From the NCBI RefSeq assembly GCF_000090795.2, contig NW_003546346.1, forward strand, positions 80,446 to 129,063: a DNA stretch of 48,618 nt. The letters are read 5' to 3'. The notes under the pieces were generated by a model, which did no database searches, had not been told where the DNA came from, and worked only from the letters and a program-made list of their open reading frames with translations. This stretch comes from Amphimedon queenslandica (lineage: Eukaryota; Porifera; Demospongiae; Haplosclerida; Niphatidae). Each line of letters opens with the position of its first letter. Within the stretch, counting starts at the first letter, position 1. Below are positions 42,363 to 48,618 of the stretch, in pieces. The position numbers were made by a program, and so were the translations under genes.

Positions 42363-43521
42363 GACTAAAATAGTAGCATTTTGCAGCATCCAGCTAATTT
42401 ACCTGTATGATAAAACACTAATTTAACCTTTGTTCATCAGCCATCAATACTTGAGTACCACAAGCCCCGACAGTGCTGTATCTTGAAGTTGAACATGCTG
42501 CATGGATGTCATTGTAAAAGATCACATTTAATTCTCCAGCACCGCCCAGTTTGGAGGTGTGTCATTGTGTCAGAGTCAAGGGAAAACCCCTACAAAACGA
42601 GATCCAAAAAACTGTGATAACCGTGTGATAGTCCTTTCTAACTCCAAAACAAAAGGCGAGACAAAAGGTACAGTCCAATAATTCAACTATCTATGATTCA
42701 ACAGTACCAGCACCATGGACTTGACTTGGAGTTTCACTCCGCCTAACTAGCTTGCCATGCCCCGATCGTTTGTGTAATAGGGTATAATCTATGGTATAAT
42801 TAGTCTCGCTAGCCAGACCAGACCATTCCCCAGCCTACACTACAGTCATTGCACCCACCCCAATAACTGTAGGCTGGGGAATGGTCTGGTTAGTGAGACT
42901 AGAGTATAGATCTAATAGTAAATGTGTTATTCATGTACATGTATACATAATATTACATATGTGATCGTGACAGTTGACGAACTGCCATGGATAGATGTGC
43001 AGAGCTAGCTAAATTTGCCAAAGTGAATTTGTTGAATAAAAATAATAATTAGAAGTTTATGTTGTGCAGAGCTGATTCCGATTGAAATTAGATTTTTTTG
43101 AAGGCCATGTAGACTACTATTATAAGGCTTGTCAGCTTATGAAGTATGCTTTATAGCTCACTTAGCATGTTTTTAGGAAATTCAGCTTTTTTGCTAATAA
43201 TTATACTGACTCATGTTTCACATTTTGTTATTTTATCATAATGATATAATTTGGTCTTCGTTCGTTCTTGAGAAAAATACATGTATTTTCCCAATCAGCT
43301 CTCTGCATTTATCATAGTAATCTGCTTTATTGTTAACGAATTAGGAAACTGCAATTAAATTGATATACCGGGCAGGTAATAGAGTATGAATAATAAATTA
43401 ATAAAATGAATTTTTTGTGGTTATTGCGATGAAGTAATAGGAAAAATGAATAGGAACAGCCGTATCACTGGTCTTAATTTTATTTAAAATAACAATTTTT
43501 TAAATGTAGAAAATGATCAAA
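42363..43521. other. Intergenic with one foldback
   Basis: Foldback at 42801-42901; one GAGCTGATTCCGATTGAAAT-type dispersed repeat unit at 43070. No exon seen. Confidence 0.45.
42801..42901. mobile_element. Small foldback element
   Basis: TAGTCTCGCTAGCCAGACCA, then GACCATTCCCCAGCCTACA, mirrored by TGTAGGCTGGGGAATGGTC and TGGTTAGTGAGACTA. The left arm carries a 5-bp AGACC duplication. A 26-bp centre. Confidence 0.85.
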
Positions 43522-44373
43522 ATGGATACGAGCGATGTAAAACAGCTTCAAATGGTTGAGCTCATGCTACAAGTACATGTACGTATAAATTTCCAGACCA
43601 CTGCAGTTGAACAGGAAATCAACTTGGATGTCAATGAAAATTGGGACAAGTTGAACCGCTTCTGCAAGGACAGCAATGGCACTCAAGACATCGAACAAAC
43701 TTACAAAGATGTGCACAGCCAGTATGAAGCTTACACAGAAGATGGAATAGAAGTGTGGGAAATAACGGGAGAGCAAGAGCAGGGAATAGAAGAGGAAGTG
43801 GAGGAGATACAAGGAGTGGAGTCAGAATGTCTGGAGGAAGAGACAGGAGAGGATCAGGAAGAGGACTGCAAAATGGAACAGGAAAAACATGAGGATAATG
43901 TTGACGATAGTACCAAGGGAGAGAAAGAGCAGCAGAAAGGCAAACCACGAATGGGTACAAAATTAGTCCCTACACGACATCAACATATTGCTTCAAAAAC
44001 TAACGGTTGTAAAGGTGAATTAAAGAAGTCGTCTAACAAGTATAGCAAACACCAGAAAGTGACTGATGTCTACAGGCCAGATAAAACGATCGCCAATAAT
44101 TATCATGAATCTTTCTATACAGATTCACATATTGGTGGGTACGAATACAACAGCAAGAGAAGTATTCTCGTCACAGGAATTCCTATTAGAATTCACGATC
44201 CCAATTGGCTTTCACAGCTGTTTAAAGAACAGAGCTACTGCCACAAAAAAGAGATGTTCATTGGTACAAGCACACGTCTTGCCTATACTCCGTATAACCC
44301 GTGTGTTGAAACCACATCATTGAAACAAGATCCTTCAAGTGATCTTCAGCTTTTACAATTAAGGAAGTATTGA
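43522..44373 (+). CDS. Glu-rich intronless protein
   Basis: Not recognised. 283 aa from ATG at 43522 (286 if the ATG at 43513 is used; the second has the better AAAATGG context). The N-terminal part has hydrophobic heptads (VKQLQMVELMLQVHVRI). Residues of about 80-140 are a Glu-rich run (EQEQGIEEEVEEIQGVE...), probably a charged helix or coiled coil. The C-terminal part is mixed: SILVTGIPIRIHDPNWLSQL, KKEMFIGTSTRLAYTPYNP, QLLQLRKY. The minus-strand frames in this region mirror the Glu run. Directly followed by an array of poly(A) signals. Confidence 0.6.
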   Translation: MDTSDVKQLQMVELMLQVHVRINFQTTAVEQEINLDVNENWDKLNRFCKDSNGTQDIEQTYKDVHSQYEAYTEDGIEVWEITGEQEQGIEEEVEEIQGVESECLEEETGEDQEEDCKMEQEKHEDNVDDSTKGEKEQQKGKPRMGTKLVPTRHQHIASKTNGCKGELKKSSNKYSKHQKVTDVYRPDKTIANNYHESFYTDSHIGGYEYNSKRSILVTGIPIRIHDPNWLSQLFKEQSYCHKKEMFIGTSTRLAYTPYNPCVETTSLKQDPSSDLQLLQLRKY

Positions 44374-44423
44374 ATTTTTTAGAGTATTATTGTCTTACTG
44401 TTTTTATTTGTAGTTTTATAATT

Positions 44424-44595
44424 ACATGTAATAAATGCTGCTTGCTTTAGTTGTTAATGACATGTAATAAATCCTGCTTGCTTTAGTTGTTAATGACATG
44501 TAATAAATGCTGCTTGCTTTAGTTGTTAATGACATAATAAATGCTGCTTGCTTTAGTTGTTAATGACATAATAAATGCTGCTTGCTTTAGTTGTT
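44424..44595 (+). terminator. Array of five 34-36 bp units, each with AATAAA
   Basis: Units start at 44424, 44460, 44496, 44532 and 44566: ACATGTAATAAATGCTGCTT, then GCTTTAGTTGTTAATG. The last two have lost GT. Each contains the poly(A) signal AATAAA and a T/G-rich downstream part. The array begins 51 bp after the stop codon of the Glu-rich gene, where its 3' end is expected. Confidence 0.85.
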
Positions 44596-45066
44596 TTGAT
44601 TATACTTGCTAATTTGCTACATTTGTTTATATTTTATTAAAATACATTTTTGTCAAACTTAGTAAATAATAAGTAGGTTATTATACCAGTAGCCAATGAC
44701 TAGCCATTAAGAATTAAGATGGGACATTTAATGCATAATAATAGAGTACCTCATGACAGGCAGTAGAAATTAAGGAGCAGTACAGCCGAAAACAAACTCA
44801 ATGCTTATGAACACATGCTATATACTGAACATAGTAGCTGTAATAATAATACATAACCATACTCTAGTCAGAGTAATATACCCCATCAACTTTAGCCATG
44901 CCCAATATGAAGTTATGAGTAGGTGATTTAATCAAATGAGTGGGAGGTGCTCAAATTTGATCCCATAATTATAGCATACATATGAGGGAATTGAGGCTCA
45001 GTGTAGCATGCAGCTAAAGAAGACAAACATTAAAGCAATATAGGAAATACCTTTATTCTTAAAATA

Positions 45067-45228
45067 ATGACACCGTCAAGCTCCCCCAAAGGATCTCATA
45101 GCCAATGCAGCAGAGAAGACATGTCCTATAATAGTAATTGTAAATGTGATACAGCAGATGTAGTCTTATTATCATCACAAATTAAGTATGAATCCCATGT
45201 ACATGTAATTACTATAGGTTCTGCCTAG
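45067..45228 (+). CDS. Possible 53-aa protein
   Basis: ATG at 45067 opens MTPSSSPKGSHSQCSREDM, then NSNCKCDTADVVLLSSQIKY and ends TIGSA before TAG. Size and Ser-rich, charged composition resemble the N termini of other small genes here. No further support; may be a fragment. Confidence 0.25.
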   Translation: MTPSSSPKGSHSQCSREDMSYNSNCKCDTADVVLLSSQIKYESHVHVITIGSA

Positions 45229-45309
45229 AAGAAAGGAGAGGTGGTCAGAGCTATTTTAACAACATACACGTATAATGCTAAATCATTAAAACAGTACATG
45301 TGTATATGA

Positions 45310-45697
45310 ATGGTTGGTCTAAGTAATGAACTGGCTATTCATTTGTTGAGGTGGTTGCTACCAACAACCATGGACAATCACAGGCACAACTCTGCCTCTA
45401 CCAGGTACATCTATCGCACTAAAAATGGTGGAAACTGAAAATAACAAGTACAGGCACACTGTCCTATATAGTCTCGGTACATGTATATACAAAAATGTAC
45501 TTAATGGTTGGTCTAAGTAATGAACTGGCTATTCATTTGTTGAGGTGGTTGCTACCAACAACCATGGACAATCACAGGCACAACTCTGCCTCTACCAGGT
45601 ACATCTATCGCACTAAAAATGGTGGAAACTGAAAATAACAAGTACAGGCACACTGTCCTATATAGTCTCGGTACATGTATATACAAAAATGTACTTA
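45310..45697. repeat. Perfect 194-bp tandem duplication
   Basis: 45310-45503 and 45504-45697 appear identical base for base (ATGGTTGGTCTAAGTAATGA to AAAAATGTACTTA). Each unit contains a frame GYSFVEVVATNNHGQSQAQ followed by LCLYQ and GTACAT, resembling the last strands of an Ig or FN3 domain. Confidence 0.9.
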
Positions 45698-45931
45698 CAA
45701 CAGAAAAGCTATGGCATAATTATTTGTATTGGACACAGTAATTTCATTACTGGTAACTGAGATTCTACACGTATGACACTAACAAATCACTTACATGTAC
45801 ATTGTACATGTACTGGTCCTCAAACATTAAAATTAGTGAGCACAATGTGTGTACTTTAACTTACACAAAATCTTGCTCCTACTTTAGGAGCACCAAAAAC
45901 AATTCTTTCTAAAGAGAAGTAAAAGATATCA

Positions 45932-46300
45932 ATGCACAGTACAATAAACTATAGCTTACCCTCATTCAGTCTACCAGATGAGGTCACAAAACAGTACCAT
46001 GCACCAGGCACATCTAATACTAATAATTCTTTGAGATTGAATATGAGCATTGAGTTGCCAGCACAAAAAGCCAAAATTGGAGCTCTGATTGAGACTGCCA
46101 TTGGCTTGCAGATAAAAGAAAGACACTATTATACTCCATATCTCTCCTCAGTTCTTCCTGTCTCTCCTCTTCTCAATTTATACCAGACTACTTACATATA
46201 TACAAGCAGAGCAGTTTATCACAATAAATACCACCATACTGTTCCAGAAGCATCTATCAGAAAGAAAAGGCTACATGTACTTATTACACAACTTATATAA
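45932..46300 (+). CDS. Small intronless protein, Tyr/His-rich C terminus
   Basis: Not recognised. 122 aa starting MHSTINYSLPSFSLPDEVTK. Middle: MSIELPAQKAKIGALIETAI; end: HYYTPYLSSVLPVSPLLNLY, then YIYTSRAVYHNKYHH and KKRLHVLITQLI. No signal peptide. TYIYTSR resembles TYVYRSF near the end of the 37765 protein, and YYTPY resembles AYTPY of the Glu-rich protein; these hints of relationship are weak. Confidence 0.45.
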   Translation: MHSTINYSLPSFSLPDEVTKQYHAPGTSNTNNSLRLNMSIELPAQKAKIGALIETAIGLQIKERHYYTPYLSSVLPVSPLLNLYQTTYIYTSRAVYHNKYHHTVPEASIRKKRLHVLITQLI

Positions 46301-46659
46301 CACAGCATGCAGTCTGTAATATACGCAACAGCACAGTTGCTGAGTAGTGGTCATGTGATTGTTGCATGATTTTAGCATAACTATTGGCATACAAGTACAT
46401 TTTAATTTAATAGGGTCAAATAATAAAATTAGCCTTAAAAATGAATAGTAGCAAGCTATACAAATAGCATAATTTTAGACACATCGACAAAAACATTTGC
46501 AATTAAAGCATGCAATATTACTTGGTCAGTAATAACAAAATTCTTTCCACAATTGAGCACACTGAAAAAATGAATGAGCAACAGACAGACAGACAATAGT
46601 CCTTGGATGGGTGGATCCAATGATTTTCAATGCAATTACATGTATATGTATGGTTTAAT
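46301..46659. other. Intergenic
   Basis: AT-rich, no exon or repeat recognised; short (ACAG)n at 46580. Confidence 0.4.
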
Positions 46660-47005
46660 ACATCTAAAATGTATTACCTGTTTGTAGCTATCCCTGCAGA
46701 TCTTATATCTCCTTGGCATACATTGGTATCTAGTGTAATAGTCAGTGATCATCGATATTTCCTAAGTATTCATAAAGAAATATGTCAATGTTACCTGCCT
46801 GGTAAGAAGCATGAACATGAAAAAAATAGATTTTATTGCTCAGCTGGAAGGAAGGTATCTGTTTCATAATCATAATGCAAGTAGGTGTATGTGTGCTGCT
46901 AACAAGTTGTTACAGTATGTGGGAAGAAAACAAAAAATTCCTTGTACACTACCAAGTACCAACATTGATCTAAAAGTTAAAGCATTAAGATTTAATGAAT
47001 ATTAA
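46660..47005 (+). pseudogene. Possible gene split by a frameshift at an A7 run
   Basis: Frame 1 from about 46672 reads MYYLFVAIPADLISPWHTL, then IVSDHRYFLSIHKEICQCYL and PGKKHEHEK; frame 2 continues after the A7 run at 46819-46825 with IDFIAQLEGRYLFHNHN, then CAANKLLQYVGRKQK and LKVKALRFNEY before the stop at 47005. Each half ends poorly alone. A one-base slip at the A run would join them. Could be a relic, a sequencing error, or two unrelated frames. Confidence 0.25.
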
Positions 47006-48618
47006 ATAAGAAATCAAGGACTGAGCAATGCTATATATCATAAAGACAAATTTACAATTATTAGGCTAAGCCAGTGTAATGTATTAATTAAAAGCATCAA
47101 TAATTTGACCTTCGACATATGCTTTATTTATACAGTACCACTCAGAAGTTTACATGTAGATCTACAAGGCTAGCGTGCATAAACTAACAGATTTGAACCA
47201 AATTTAAGTCCAGCATCAACACAATGTTGGTCCTAGTGTATTATAAATCCGCCTTTAGACTTAACATAACACTTAATGCTTAGACATAACTATAATTAAA
47301 AAATCATAAAAACGGTCACCATCTTAAAAAATCCACCTCGATCCTACATATAGGCTACTGCCTATACAATACACACATTGACTATAGTACATTTAAGAAA
47401 AGTTGTGCCATGCTATGATCTTACAAGTGTGTGTAATGATGATCATAAATAAAACTAAAATTTTTACCATAATGTCTGTCAATTTCACAGATGCAAAATT
47501 TAAATTTCACAATAAAGCTAAATCTTTTTGGTCAAATTTTATAGTTGCCACAATGTCACAATAAAACAACCAATACAAGGCTGAAGTATGCCATGCATAA
47601 AGTGTAAAGCTATACAAGACTGAACTAAGACATGTACATACATATTTCAGATACAGTGCATCCAGAGGGAGCTCAAAGGCCACAAGTCTCAACAAATAAG
47701 ACTGATGATGCCAGCTTTTAGTTACACAATCGATAAGTGACACTTGGCCTGTAGTAGTGGTTACACCATCAATGAATCAAACTCACCTTGAAGATAGACA
47801 CAAGAATTTAGATGTTAGTAAAAATGAAGAAAACAGATCAGTGATGGAAGTACAGTATGTAGAACTGTCAACCATTCCAGCTGCTCCCAGAATACAATGA
47901 GTCTATTGATGATGATATGCCTCATACACAATCTTAGTCTGTCTTGTCTCTATTGCTGATGTAAGAAGTTGATTCTAAATGAGTCTAGAACCTTCTACAG
48001 ACTATCATGTTTAGTCAGTAAATTCATGTATTAGTAACGCGGTAGCGTTACTAAGTAGGATTCACCCCAAAACAATATGGCTGCCACGACTTTTGCAGCC
48101 TTGCTATACTGGGAAAACGAGCTCCTATGCTTACCAGACTTCTTAGAGGACCTTATCTTGACCAGAGGACTCCATTGGTACCACTAGCGTGCCTCTAAAC
48201 CTTGTCTATAAAAAGTCTAAAATCGGCAAAACGGGGCCGTTTTGTTCAGCCACTTTTTTTCATCTTAGTCATCTTCTCCTCACAATCCAGTTATCCGTTT
48301 GTATCTCAATCTTGGCTGGTAGTAAAATGCTAATTTTTACACCATTCTACTCCAACAGTCTATGCGCAGGTCCATGTCCCATCAGATCATTCTCCAAGAG
48401 TGGCAGAAGTGATACTATGGTCTGCTGGGTTAGTCCATTTACCTCATGCCGCCATTTTGTTAATCAAAGAAGCATGTGCTCCAAAATTTGGGCGTGGTCG
48501 CGCATGCTCAGTAGATGCAGACCTCAGAACTGGGAACAGCAAGCAATTTTTTTAACTTAGCTATAGGCTAGCTATGCTTGGAATCATTTGCCATACTTAG
48601 TGGAGGTTTTCAGCTAAG
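47006..48618. other. Window end: intergenic, with a dispersed repeat
   Basis: 48030-48104 is an inverted copy of 23424-23498 (TTAGTAACGCGGTAGCGTTA, then GGATTCACCCC, GGCTGCCACGACTTTTGCAG). From about 48110 the DNA is more GC-rich, with GCCGCCATTTTGTTAATC and TGGGCGTGGTCGCGCATG, which looks like a promoter for a gene transcribed leftward or one starting beyond the window. The frame at 48189-48560 is not protein-like. Confidence 0.45.

Noticed and set aside
43567-43960. Minus-strand Leu/Pro-rich frames
   Set aside because: Complement of the Glu-codon run of the 43522 gene.
44424-44595. CRISPR-like array
   Set aside because: Units of 34-36 bp are contiguous with no spacers and the genome is eukaryotic.
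48189-48560. 123-codon frame at the window end
   Set aside because: Low-complexity Ser/Cys/Leu mix, no homologue pattern, and overlaps promoter-like DNA.

Overview
This looks like nuclear DNA of an early-branching animal, most likely a demosponge close to Amphimedon queenslandica. The evidence is AT-rich DNA, GT-AG introns of about 50-150 bp, many MITE-like foldback elements, a saturating palindrome (ACATGT/GTACATGTAC), and a membrane-anchored fibrinogen-related protein of a type common in sponges and cnidarians. The species name is inference; I had no database. Every gene I can support lies on the + strand.

Layout. 1-15.2 kb: an array of short three-exon genes. Four encode small single-pass membrane proteins (here TM-A 1957, TM-B 3164, TM-C 11900, TM-D 14451). 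Among them lie a fibrinogen-related type II membrane protein (5549-6852), a soluble acidic/serine-rich protein (7245-8362), a damaged copy of an acidic gene family I call U1 (21-1588), and a partial segmental duplication (about 9600-10950) carrying a dead U1 copy and a truncated TM copy. 16.4-18.9 kb and 34.1-37.0 kb: two copies of a gene pair, each a small intronless gene followed by a long proline-rich membrane-anchored disordered protein. 20.2-22.4 kb: transposons nested within transposons. 24.8-30.4 kb: spliced fragments and an intact U1 gene (29592-30387). 37.7-39.0 kb and 43.5-47.0 kb: further small, apparently intronless, lineage-specific genes. The rest is intergenic DNA rich in MITEs and minisatellites, with one 45-base assembly gap.

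Main result. After splicing by hand, eight predicted proteins from this window that otherwise look different carry one short module: an acidic stretch, a Tyr, 16 to 18 residues later a Trp, usually with K-S-x or S-x just before the Trp and two aliphatic residues after it (for example KSQWVI, KSLWVV, KSKWIL, SCWVI). It is at or near the C terminus in the TM proteins, in the 7245 gene, in U1 and in the intronless 34083 gene. Weaker versions may exist at 16420, 26345 and 28498. I do not recognise this module from any named family. Its acidic-Tyr context and its place in predicted cytoplasmic tails suggest a phosphotyrosine or peptide-docking tail shared by a cluster of membrane and soluble partners. 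That role is inference; the sequence shows only the repeated pattern.
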